A stretch of DNA of 10,167 nucleotides from positions 1 through 10,167 of the forward strand of contig CAJMAW010000109.1 of assembly GCA_905211485.1 (NCBI GenBank), given 5' to 3'. The DNA comes from an uncultured Lentisphaeria bacterium. Lineage in GTDB: Bacteria; Verrucomicrobiota; Lentisphaeria; Victivallales; UBA1829. Under the pieces are notes generated by a model, which searched no databases, was not told where the DNA came from, and saw only the letters and a program-made list of their open reading frames with translations. Of this stretch, positions 1 through 5,396 are shown one piece after another (position 1 is the first letter of the stretch; each line of letters opens with the position of its first letter). The position numbers and the translations under genes were made by a program.

Positions 1-45
1 AAGACCGCCATCCCATTCAGCGGAATCCTTTCCGGGCAGCGGAAT

Positions 46-729
46 ATGTTCGCACGGAAAATCCGTTTCTTCACCTTGCTGGAACTGATCGTTGTCATTT
101 CCGTGATGCTGCTTGTGCTGGGGCTTGCCGTCTCTTCGTTCCGGGGGGAGTCGCCGGCGAGGCTGCTGGAGCGCTCCACTCTGGAATTCGAGTCGTTCTG
201 CGCCGCTGTACGCTATCAGGCCATGGAGAAGGGTGAAGACCGGATCGTGGTTTTCGACCCCGAAGCGCGCGTCTTCCGGATGCGGATCCCCGCATCCGCT
301 GACGGGGAAGAAATGTTCCGGATCGGGTCAAACGGCTTCTCCGGGGATCCCTCCCTTTTCTCCCTAACGGTTTCAGCGGAGGAGGAGGAGGAGAAGGAGG
401 AGAGGGGAATGATGGAGGAGGACGGGGCTTCCTCCTCCATGAAGTGGATTCTTCCTGAGGCTTTTGAATTTGAATGGGATTCCTGCTCCGGCAGTTTCCC
501 GGATTCGCCGGAGGGGGAGGAAGAGGAATATGAACTATTCCGCTTCTTCCCGAACGGATCCGCGGCCGGGAAACGGAAACTTTCCTTCCGCATGAAGGGA
601 ATGACCCGAACATTTGAAGTCTCCGCCCTGACCGGCCTGCTGCGCGTGACGGAGGAATCCTCCGGCATGGACTTCGGCGGAAACAATCAAGAAGAAGACG
701 GAAAAAGAAAAGGATGGGTTTCTCCATGA
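46..729 (+). CDS. gspH: Type II secretion minor pseudopilin, GspH-like
   Basis: Predicted 227-residue prepilin-like protein, probably the GspH minor pseudopilin at the tip of a type II secretion pseudopilus in the inner membrane/periplasm. A short basic leader (residues 1-8) is followed by FTLLELIVV, with Phe9 as +1 and Glu13 as the +5 glutamate, then a hydrophobic helix to about residue 30. The C-terminal part (168-202) has the GspH pattern FFPNGSAAG ... FEVSALTG. Residues 111-126 form an acidic, low-complexity insert (a run of five Glu, then more), and a second Glu run lies at 157-161. The residue before the cleavage site is Phe8, not the usual Gly. The ATG at 46 is used because it gives a normal short leader; its ribosome site is weak and the frame is open to the window start, so an earlier start outside is possible. 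The stop overlaps the next start (ATGA). The family is assigned from the motif, the C-terminus and gene order. Confidence 0.8.
   Translation: MFARKIRFFTLLELIVVISVMLLVLGLAVSSFRGESPARLLERSTLEFESFCAAVRYQAMEKGEDRIVVFDPEARVFRMRIPASADGEEMFRIGSNGFSGDPSLFSLTVSAEEEEEKEERGMMEEDGASSSMKWILPEAFEFEWDSCSGSFPDSPEGEEEEYELFRFFPNGSAAGKRKLSFRMKGMTRTFEVSALTGLLRVTEESSGMDFGGNNQEEDGKRKGWVSP
378..423 (+). repeat. GGA-rich microsatellite-like tract inside gspH
   Basis: Five GGA triplets in a row start at 378. After one GAA the tract continues with interrupted GGA/GAG triplets to about 423. It encodes the Glu-rich stretch near residues 111-126 of the GspH-like protein. The length is a multiple of three, so the frame is kept. 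Such tracts can change length by replication slippage, but no variation can be seen from one sequence. Confidence 0.75.
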
Positions 730-1196
730 AAAAACACTCTTTCTTCTCTTTTCCTTTTTTCTCTTCCAGTTTTCCGGAGAAGCTCCGGGAGGGGCGCTCT
801 TCCCGTTTCACTCTTCTGGAAGTTGTGATATCCCTGGCGATTCTCGGGGTTTCCCTGACAGTGCTTCTGCAGTTTGCGGCGGCCTCGCAGAAACGCATCG
901 GCAAAAGTCATGAAAGATGGCGTGAGACCCACATGCTCATGCAGGGCGCGGAATACCTGCTGCTTCACGAACGAGCGGTTCTCCATGTGCCCGAACGATT
1001 TTTCCCGTATGAGGAGTACCGGATTGAATGCAGTTACGAGGAGGCGGAAGGACTGCCGGAGGAATACAGCTCCCTGCCGGGACAGCTGGAACTGTATGCG
1101 TGCAGGATCTCGCTGATCCGCCTGAGCGACGGAAAGGAGGTGGACCATGTCACCGTGGACCGGCTCGGATATGACACGGAACTTCAGGAAGAATAA
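726..1196 (+). CDS. gspI: Type II secretion minor pseudopilin, GspI-like
   Basis: Predicted 156-residue pseudopilin, probably GspI, which in known systems forms the tip complex with GspJ and GspK. The leader is long and rich in Ser/Phe (residues 1-27). It is followed by FTLLEVVISLAILGVSL, with Arg27 at -1, Phe28 at +1 and Glu32 at +5, and a hydrophobic helix to about residue 50. The remaining roughly 100 residues are an acidic, Tyr-rich soluble domain of the length usual for GspI. The start at 726 is chosen because ATGA joins it to the gspH stop (4-base overlap) and AAAAGGA lies 11 bases upstream; an in-frame ATG at 714 is too close to that site. The gspJ start lies 50 bases inside the 3' end. 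Assignment to GspI rather than another minor pseudopilin rests on size and order H-I-J-K. Confidence 0.78.
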   Translation: MKKHSFFSFPFFSSSFPEKLREGRSSRFTLLEVVISLAILGVSLTVLLQFAAASQKRIGKSHERWRETHMLMQGAEYLLLHERAVLHVPERFFPYEEYRIECSYEEAEGLPEEYSSLPGQLELYACRISLIRLSDGKEVDHVTVDRLGYDTELQEE

Positions 1197-1848
1197 GAGG
1201 AAAAGACGTTTCACGCTGATCGAACTGGTGGTGGCGCTGACGCTTCTGCTCTTTGTCGGCCTGATTGTCGGAAGCGCTTCCGTGACATTCTACAAAGCCT
1301 GGAGCCGTTCCCTCAAACATTCCATCGCACTCCGGGAATACAGCGCCATTGACCGGGTCATGGACCTCGGGATCCGCAATCTGATCCCCTTCCAGTGGCC
1401 GGACCGCGACGATCTCAACAATTCCGTGCTCGTCTTCGAGGGACAGCCCGACTCCATTCACTTCACCACTCTCCGCCGTGCCTATGCATCCGGGAACGGA
1501 GAAGGCGCTTTCCTCTTCATCCGTCTGCGTCTGGAGGACGGCTGTCTCAAGGCGCTCTATTCCTTTTTCCCCCGTCTGCCCGACACGGAGGAAACAGATC
1601 TGGAATTCACCGGGGAAGTCCTTGCCGAACACGTCCGGTCCGTGAGTTTCCTGTATGCGGAACGGAATTCCGCCGGCGTGGTGGAATGGGTCGACACCTG
1701 GGAGGAGGAGGATCATCCCTCCACTCCGCTTGCAGTCCAGATAACCGTCGAATGGGAAGACGGAAGAATCGAATCCTGGCTCCGGCGCACGGCAGGAAGC
1801 GGAGCCTACAGCACTTTCGGAGTTCATGAAACCGGGGAGGTCATCTGA
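1147..1848 (+). CDS. gspJ: Type II secretion minor pseudopilin, GspJ-like
   Basis: Predicted 233-residue pseudopilin, probably GspJ. A strongly basic leader (residues 10-21) precedes FTLIELVVALTLLLFVG, with Arg21 at -1, Phe22 at +1 and Glu26 at +5. The C-terminal half carries the typical GspJ pattern: a strand like VRSVSFLYAE near 170, Trp residues in VEWVDTWEEED, then PLAVQITVEWEDG, an edge strand seen in GspJ proteins. The ATG at 1147 has a near-perfect Shine-Dalgarno sequence (AGGAGGT at 1135-1141, 5-base spacing), better than the later in-frame ATG at 1171. The gene therefore overlaps the 3' end of gspI by 50 bases, which suggests translational coupling. In known systems GspJ sits between GspI and GspK at the pseudopilus tip. 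Confidence 0.8.
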   Translation: MSPWTGSDMTRNFRKNKRKRRFTLIELVVALTLLLFVGLIVGSASVTFYKAWSRSLKHSIALREYSAIDRVMDLGIRNLIPFQWPDRDDLNNSVLVFEGQPDSIHFTTLRRAYASGNGEGAFLFIRLRLEDGCLKALYSFFPRLPDTEETDLEFTGEVLAEHVRSVSFLYAERNSAGVVEWVDTWEEEDHPSTPLAVQITVEWEDGRIESWLRRTAGSGAYSTFGVHETGEVI

Positions 1849-1852
1849 AAAA

Positions 1853-3064
1853 ATGTATGAAACAAGGAAAAGGACTCTGAAAAGGACGTTTCTGCGCCTT
1901 CCCGGAAAAGACTCAGAAACGGGATCTTCTTCTTCTCCCTTTGTTTGCGGGAGAAGAAGAAAACGCGCGGAATCGGGAGCAGCGCTCCTGCCGGTGCTCT
2001 GCCTGATTTTCAGCGCATCGCTTCTGGTGATGGGGATGCTCGCCATGTCGCAGTACAGCGCGTGGACTTCGGCTTCCCAGACGGGCCTTCAGCATTCGAT
2101 GTATCTGCTGGAAGGGGCGGCAAACCGGATCCAGTGGCTGGTGTCCGCAGAGCGGAACCAGCATCTCTCCATCCGTTTCGACAGCTTTGACTATTCGGAC
2201 GATTCCTACGATCATTATCTCCCCGACGGTCTCCCGCACAGCATCGACTACTACGGCACAACACTCCGCTTCACGCTCCACGACACCGCCGGCGGCCTGG
2301 ATTTCTCCTCCTCTTCCTGGCAGCGCACTCTCCAGCGTCTGAAACTTCATTCGGAGACCGATACGGAATTCACCGAGTACCTGGACCGTCTCATCGCCCT
2401 CCTCTCCGATTACAGCGACAGCAACGACGACACACGCACCAACGGAAGAGAAATCACCGAATACGAACAATCCGCCATGGAACCCCTTCCCCGCAACGCC
2501 GCCTGGCTCTGGAGGGAAGAGCTGTTTTACATTCCTGAATTCACGGCGCTTTTCCCACCGGACCGTCACGGGCGTCTTTCCTCCATCCGTTTGATTCCGC
2601 CGGAGAATGTCCTGAATACGATTGCCTCTCTCGCATCGACGGTCGTGAGTACGGAGGGAAATTCTCCCGGAGGCGGCGGAAGCGGCGGAAGCGGAGAAAG
2701 AGGGACCAGGCAAAGTTCAAACAACTCCCTCCGCATGAACGGGAATCCCAGCATCTTCAATGCTCCGGACATCTATTTCAAAAGCGTCTGCGGCCTGGAG
2801 GATTCGGAAATTGAAAGCGTCCGCGCCGCATTGAAGGCGTATCGGACGGACAGAACTCCTCTCAACAGTTCTCTCGACACTCTCCTCCTCGGCAAACTTT
2901 CCTCCGGCCTCACCTGGCAGCCGGGCCGGCTTTATACCGCGTTTGTGGAAATGGCAGGAGAGGAAAACCGAATCGGATACCGCCTTGTCTTTTCCTTTGC
3001 CGCTGCAGGAGTCGAAGGCGTGGAGGACGACCTCGTCCGCTATCTTGAATGGATGTTCTTCTGA
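1853..3064 (+). CDS. gspK: Type II secretion minor pseudopilin, GspK-like
   Basis: Predicted 403-residue protein, probably GspK, the large minor pseudopilin capping the tip. After an unusually long basic, Ser-rich leader (about 42 residues, including GRRRKR) comes SG-AALLPVLCLIFSASLL. This has Gly at -1 and no +5 Glu, as known for GspK. The stretch NAAWLWREELFYIPEFTALF fits the GspK 'LL.ipG' region, and NAPDIYFKSVCGL followed by ALKAYRTDRTP fits its Asn-Thr-Ala and saposin-like region. A Gly/Ser-rich linker (GGGGSGGSGERG, near residue 275) separates the two parts. Two starts are possible: ATG 1853, with GGGGAGG 12 bases upstream, and ATG 1826, which overlaps gspJ but has GGAG only 3 bases away. 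I prefer 1853. It is the last gene of the pseudopilin block, and at about 400 residues it is somewhat long for the family. Confidence 0.75.
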   Translation: MYETRKRTLKRTFLRLPGKDSETGSSSSPFVCGRRRKRAESGAALLPVLCLIFSASLLVMGMLAMSQYSAWTSASQTGLQHSMYLLEGAANRIQWLVSAERNQHLSIRFDSFDYSDDSYDHYLPDGLPHSIDYYGTTLRFTLHDTAGGLDFSSSSWQRTLQRLKLHSETDTEFTEYLDRLIALLSDYSDSNDDTRTNGREITEYEQSAMEPLPRNAAWLWREELFYIPEFTALFPPDRHGRLSSIRLIPPENVLNTIASLASTVVSTEGNSPGGGGSGGSGERGTRQSSNNSLRMNGNPSIFNAPDIYFKSVCGLEDSEIESVRAALKAYRTDRTPLNSSLDTLLLGKLSSGLTWQPGRLYTAFVEMAGEENRIGYRLVFSFAAAGVEGVEDDLVRYLEWMFF

Positions 3065-3113
3065 ACAATCCTTCTTCGCCGCATTCAAAGTGCACAGCTC
3101 GCGGTAGACATCA

Positions 3114-3149
3114 ATCACAATGTCCATCACGATGTCCATCACAATGGGC
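3114..3149. repeat. 12-bp tandem repeat, three copies
   Basis: The unit ATCACAATGTCC occurs three times head to tail: copy 2 has one change (A to G) and copy 3 ends in GGGC instead of GTCC. It lies in the gene-free spacer after gspK. The imperfect words AGCTCGCGGTAGAC (3096-3109) and AGTTCACGGTGCAT (3150-3163) flank it, which suggests an older, larger duplication. No function is evident. Confidence 0.85.
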
Positions 3150-3241
3150 AGTTCACGGTGCATAGCGCGTATACGGCTTTCAAGAAATTCCGAATATTCC
3201 TTTCCAGAGGCTTCTCAAATCTGCCCTTCCCTTCTCTTTCT

Positions 3242-3271
3242 CCCAAAGGAAGAGAACCCAAAGGAAGAGAA
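3242..3271. repeat. 15-bp perfect tandem duplication
   Basis: CCCAAAGGAAGAGAA is present twice, directly adjoining and identical, within a purine-rich part of the convergent spacer. Perfect identity suggests a recent slippage duplication. Confidence 0.9.
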
Positions 3272-3347
3272 GAAAAAAAGGGGGGAGAGAAAACAGGAGA
3301 ACTCTCTCTTTTCATGGGAGTCAGCGGGATGATGCAGAGGAAGGAAG

Positions 3348-3371
3348 AAGAACAAAAAGAAGAACAAAAAG
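3348..3371. repeat. 12-bp perfect tandem duplication
   Basis: AAGAACAAAAAG occurs twice head to tail with no mismatch, just upstream of the predicted terminator. It is the third short tandem repeat in about 260 bases of spacer. The 412-base region 3065-3476 otherwise holds only the terminator at 3391-3431 and no gene I can support. Confidence 0.9.
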
Positions 3372-3390
3372 GAAGGACATCATCATCCCC

Positions 3391-3431
3391 GTCTTCTCCG
3401 CACTGTCTTACGGACACAGCGGAGACTTTTT
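3391..3431 (+). terminator. Intrinsic terminator of the pseudopilin operon
   Basis: An imperfect hairpin reads GTC, bulge TTC, TCCGC, internal AC, TGTC, loop TTACG, GACA, internal CA, GCGGA, GAC, followed directly by TTTTT. That gives 12 paired bases and a T tract on the + strand only, so it should end transcription coming from gspK. It lies 326 bases beyond the gspK stop, which would leave a long untranslated 3' end unless another stop signal exists. The opposite strand lacks a T tract, so it is unlikely to serve the gene at 3477. Confidence 0.65.
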
Positions 3432-3476
3432 CCCCTCCCCCTCTCTTCTCTAGTCTTTTCTCTGGCCAGTAGGACG

Positions 3477-4202
3477 TCAGTTCTGCTGTGGCGCCGATGC
3501 TGCTGTCTGCTCCTGCCCACTGGAGGGCACTGCAGCAGGAGCAGGAGTCTGAACTCCATCGGAAGGGGCAGTAGAAGACGGCGGCGTCCCGGCCGCCGCG
3601 GGAGGAGGAGGAGCCGCCGCTCTGATCCAGGGGAGCTCCGCATATTTCACGCCGAGCAGCCCGGTTCTCGGGACCTTCCCGGCCGAGGTGAAGGGCTTGT
3701 CCGCCATATTGCGGAACGGAATGACCGGAGCCGGAACCGAAGTGGAAAAAAGTTTGAAGCGCAGTTCATAGGCGGGATCCATATCGCCGGTCGGACCGGG
3801 ATCCTCAATATAGAAAAGGAGACGGTAATATTTGAAGGGATCCAGTCCTTCCGGATAGATCCAGTCTTTGGCGGTGTAGAAGGCTTCTCCCTCGGCCATG
3901 GCATAGCAGGGATATTCCTTTCCCGCGGGATTGACCAGTGTGTAGTCGTACACGCTGATGGAACGTCCCCTGTCGAAGCGGACGATCAGTTCCGCCCATG
4001 CGGGTTTTGCGAAGGCGGCATAGGCATAGACGGCCTCATCGGCAATCTGAGGTTTGTTTGTGGAAATCTCCGCAGAGAAAACCGTTCCGGAGCGGAAGCG
4101 GTCTGTTCGGACGGGAGACTCCTCCTCCCCCAAAACCGGAATGATGGCGGAGAGGGAAAAAAAGAACAGAGGCGCAAGGAAATGGGACATGAAATCTCTC
4201 AT
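3477..4202 (-). CDS. Exported protein of unknown function, Pro/Ala-rich tail
   Basis: Predicted 241-residue protein that I do not recognise. Residues 1-25 look like a Sec signal peptide: a short start with Arg2, then the hydrophobic core FLAPLFFFSLSAIIPVLG, with probable cleavage before Glu26-Glu-Glu. No lipobox cysteine is seen, so a periplasmic or secreted location is inferred. Residues about 40-190 are a globular region rich in aromatic and beta-type segments (AELIVRFDRGRSISVYDYTLV, KYYRLLFYIEDPG), with a single Cys99. From about 195 to the end the chain is Pro/Ala/Ser/Gln-rich and probably disordered. The ATG at 4202 is chosen because AGGAG lies 10 bases upstream and the signal peptide starts there; a longer frame begins at 4313 but would bury the signal. 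It is convergent with the pseudopilin genes and divergent from rpsP. It could be a substrate or accessory of the secretion system, but nothing shows this. Confidence 0.7.
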   Translation of the reverse strand: MRDFMSHFLAPLFFFSLSAIIPVLGEEESPVRTDRFRSGTVFSAEISTNKPQIADEAVYAYAAFAKPAWAELIVRFDRGRSISVYDYTLVNPAGKEYPCYAMAEGEAFYTAKDWIYPEGLDPFKYYRLLFYIEDPGPTGDMDPAYELRFKLFSTSVPAPVIPFRNMADKPFTSAGKVPRTGLLGVKYAELPWIRAAAPPPPAAAGTPPSSTAPSDGVQTPAPAAVPSSGQEQTAASAPQQN

Positions 4203-4289
4203 CAAAGCGTTTCTCCTTTCCTTTATTCCTGATTCAGAATTGAGCATTACCGCAATGCGGTGGAAATCGTCATCAATATGAGGTACTGT

Positions 4290-4304
4290 ATCCTTTGCAA
4301 GGAT
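4290..4304. promoter_or_regulatory. Perfect 15-bp inverted repeat, possible operator
   Basis: ATCCTT-TGC-AAGGAT is a perfect palindrome with 6-bp arms around a 3-base centre. It lies about 90 bases upstream of the exported-protein gene and about 290 bases upstream of rpsP. A dimeric repressor or activator site is plausible, but no binding protein can be named. Confidence 0.4.
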
Positions 4305-4350
4305 GAAAATCAAATCGGGAGGAGAGGATATTCCCGGAGTTTTTGCACGG

Positions 4351-4365
4351 GGAAAGACGCTTTCC
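4351..4365. promoter_or_regulatory. Second 6-3-6 inverted repeat, possible operator
   Basis: GGAAAG-ACG-CTTTCC is a perfect inverted repeat with the same geometry as the one 61 bases before it, but a different sequence. It has no adjoining T tract on either strand, so it is not an intrinsic terminator. It may be a binding site or may have arisen by chance. Confidence 0.3.
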
Positions 4366-4419
4366 GCGGGGAAGATCAGTTTTTCCGGATGGAAACTCCA
4401 AAAAAAAACGACTTATCAT

Positions 4420-4447
4420 TTGCAATGTCAAAGACTTCATGTATAGT
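4420..4447 (+). promoter_or_regulatory. Sigma70-like promoter for the rpsP cluster
   Basis: TTGCAA (4420-4425) and TATAGT (4442-4447) are separated by 16 bases and resemble -35 and -10 boxes. An A-rich run (4400-4408) just upstream could act as an UP element, fitting a strongly expressed ribosomal-protein operon. Transcription would start near 4454 and give a leader of about 125 bases. The prediction is by eye; no start site is known. Confidence 0.55.
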
Positions 4448-4504
4448 ATCTGTCTTTGTCGCTCCTGTTTTGTCATCGGCGGGAGCCTCAGTGCGGAGGC
4501 GCGG

Positions 4505-4543
4505 CATGTTGCGGAGGCCTCCGGGAAACATGAGAAAGTTTTT
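4505..4543 (+). promoter_or_regulatory. Stem-loop in the rpsP leader
   Basis: CATGTT (4505-4510) pairs with AACATG (4527-4532). Inside, CGGA pairs with TCCG around a GGCC loop. A short gap and then five T follow at 4539-4543. An alternative hairpin, GCCTC with GAGGC, lies just before it (about 4485-4500). Such structure in a ribosomal-protein leader may be an attenuator or an autoregulatory site for S16, but this is inferred from shape only. Confidence 0.4.
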
Positions 4544-4578
4544 GTGAATCAATACAGGATGAATGAGGAAAAACCGTT

Positions 4579-4884
4579 ATGGTCAAGATCAGATTGAAGA
4601 AGACGGGCGCGAAGAATTGGATCAGTTTCAGGATCGTCGTCGCCGATATCCGCAAACAGCGCGACGGGCGGACGGTTGAGGAGCTTGGATACTATGATCC
4701 CCGCCACAGCGACGAGAAAGTGAATGTGGAACGTCTGGAATACTGGATTTCGCAGGGCGCGCGCATGAGCGAGACGGTGGAGTCCATCTACAAGCGCGCC
4801 AAGGACGGCAAGTCGAAGACGGCCGGGACTCCGGATCCGTATGTGAAGAAAAAGAACTTCAAGAAGAGCTCTGCGGAAAACTGA
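4579..4884 (+). CDS. rpsP: 30S ribosomal protein S16
   Basis: Predicted 101-residue S16, a small protein bound to 16S rRNA in the 30S body and needed for its assembly. The start MVKIRLKKTGAK, the central FRIVVAD (residues 17-23) with RDGR (28-31), and EELGYYDP (34-41) are family hallmarks; the helix VERLEYWISQGA (50-61) and the phrase SETVESIYKRA follow as expected. The C-terminal 25 residues are lysine-rich and variable, as is usual. GAGGA 9 bases upstream supports the ATG at 4579. It is the first gene of a cluster reading rpsP-khpA-trmD-rplS-rnhB, the conserved bacterial order except that rimM is missing. Expression is probably driven by the promoter at 4420-4447. Confidence 0.97.
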   Translation: MVKIRLKKTGAKNWISFRIVVADIRKQRDGRTVEELGYYDPRHSDEKVNVERLEYWISQGARMSETVESIYKRAKDGKSKTAGTPDPYVKKKNFKKSSAEN

Positions 4885-4914
4885 TGGTTTTTTGAAAGAA
4901 GCGGTTCAGCCCCA

Positions 4915-4961
4915 CTCCCTTCCGGCGGAAGGAGAAGATGCGGCGGCCGCTGCGGCTTTTT
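4915..4961 (+). terminator. Hairpins with T tract between rpsP and khpA
   Basis: Two hairpins lie in the 103-base gap. The first is CTCC(C)TTCC with GGAAGGAG around a GGC loop (4915-4934). The second, smaller one is GCCG-CTG-CGGC (4946-4956), followed by TTTTT. The second with its T run resembles a weak intrinsic terminator, which could lower transcription past rpsP so that S16 is made in excess over the enzymes downstream. The second stem is short, so this is tentative. Confidence 0.35.
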
Positions 4962-4987
4962 CAGAATTTCAGAATTGGAGCTAAATA

Positions 4988-5380
4988 GTGGTTATCAAGG
5001 CATTAATGAAGCTTTTCGGCGGCTCCCGGGCGGAGGAAACGGAAAAGAACGCGTCCGTTGCGGGGAAGAAGAATCTGCCGCGGAAAGGTTCCGGGACGGC
5101 GCCCGCGGAGACATCCCTCCGGGAACTGGAAGGATTTGTCGATTATGTGGTGAAGGCGCTTGTCGATTATCCCGATGAAGTGAAAATCCACAGTGAGGCC
5201 GGGGAGAACGGCAAGGTCATCCGGGTGGTCTGCCGCGAGAGTGACCGCGGGAAAATCATCGGCAAGAAGGGCAAGACGATCATTGCCCTCAGAGCCCTGG
5301 TCGCGGGAGCGGCGGGAAGAATGCAGGACCGCGTCACCGTGGAAGTGATGGATGACGACGAAGAAGGGGTGAAGGCCTGA
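4988..5380 (+). CDS. khpA: KH-domain RNA-binding protein KhpA (N-terminally extended)
   Basis: Predicted 130-residue protein whose C-terminal 85 residues are a single KH domain of the KhpA/YlqC family, small RNA chaperones encoded next to rpsP in many bacteria. In the family it binds RNA, often as a partner of KhpB, and affects cell division and small-RNA action. The domain begins LRELEGFVDYVVKALVDYPD (residues 44-63) and contains the nucleic-acid-binding loop GKIIGKKGKT, with GxxG at 92-95, then ALRALVAGAAG. Residues 1-43 are a Lys/Ala/Ser-rich extension not present in usual KhpA (about 75-80 residues). The GTG at 4988 is supported by GGAG 7 bases upstream; no later start just before the domain has a better site. 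trmD begins 16 bases after its stop. Confidence 0.9.
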   Translation: MVIKALMKLFGGSRAEETEKNASVAGKKNLPRKGSGTAPAETSLRELEGFVDYVVKALVDYPDEVKIHSEAGENGKVIRVVCRESDRGKIIGKKGKTIIALRALVAGAAGRMQDRVTVEVMDDDEEGVKA

Positions 5381-5396
5381 GAAAAGGACGGAAAGC

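Noticed and set aside
1..88. Possible 3' end of an upstream gene overlapping gspH (frame 2 ends in TGA at 86-88)
   Set aside because: The 28 visible residues match nothing I recognise, and another frame is also open, so the upstream gene cannot be called.
95..904. Long reverse-strand open frame (269 codons) opposite gspH and gspI
   Set aside because: It is Arg/Pro/Ser-rich with no recognisable domain and lies opposite genes with clear pseudopilin motifs; it is explained by their codon use.
1150..2046. Reverse-strand open frame of 298 codons opposite gspJ and the start of gspK
   Set aside because: No motif, no credible ribosome site, and the forward frame has a strong Shine-Dalgarno and GspJ features.
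1913..2713. Reverse-strand open frame of 266 codons opposite gspK
   Set aside because: It is the mirror of GspK codons with no domain or start signal.
3158..3472. Open frame of 104 codons in the convergent spacer
   Set aside because: It begins with GTG without a ribosome site, is low complexity, and runs through the terminator hairpin. It is kept only as a possible remnant.
4260..4547. Open frame of 95 codons upstream of rpsP
   Set aside because: It covers the predicted rpsP promoter and leader hairpin, has no good ribosome site and shows no known domain.
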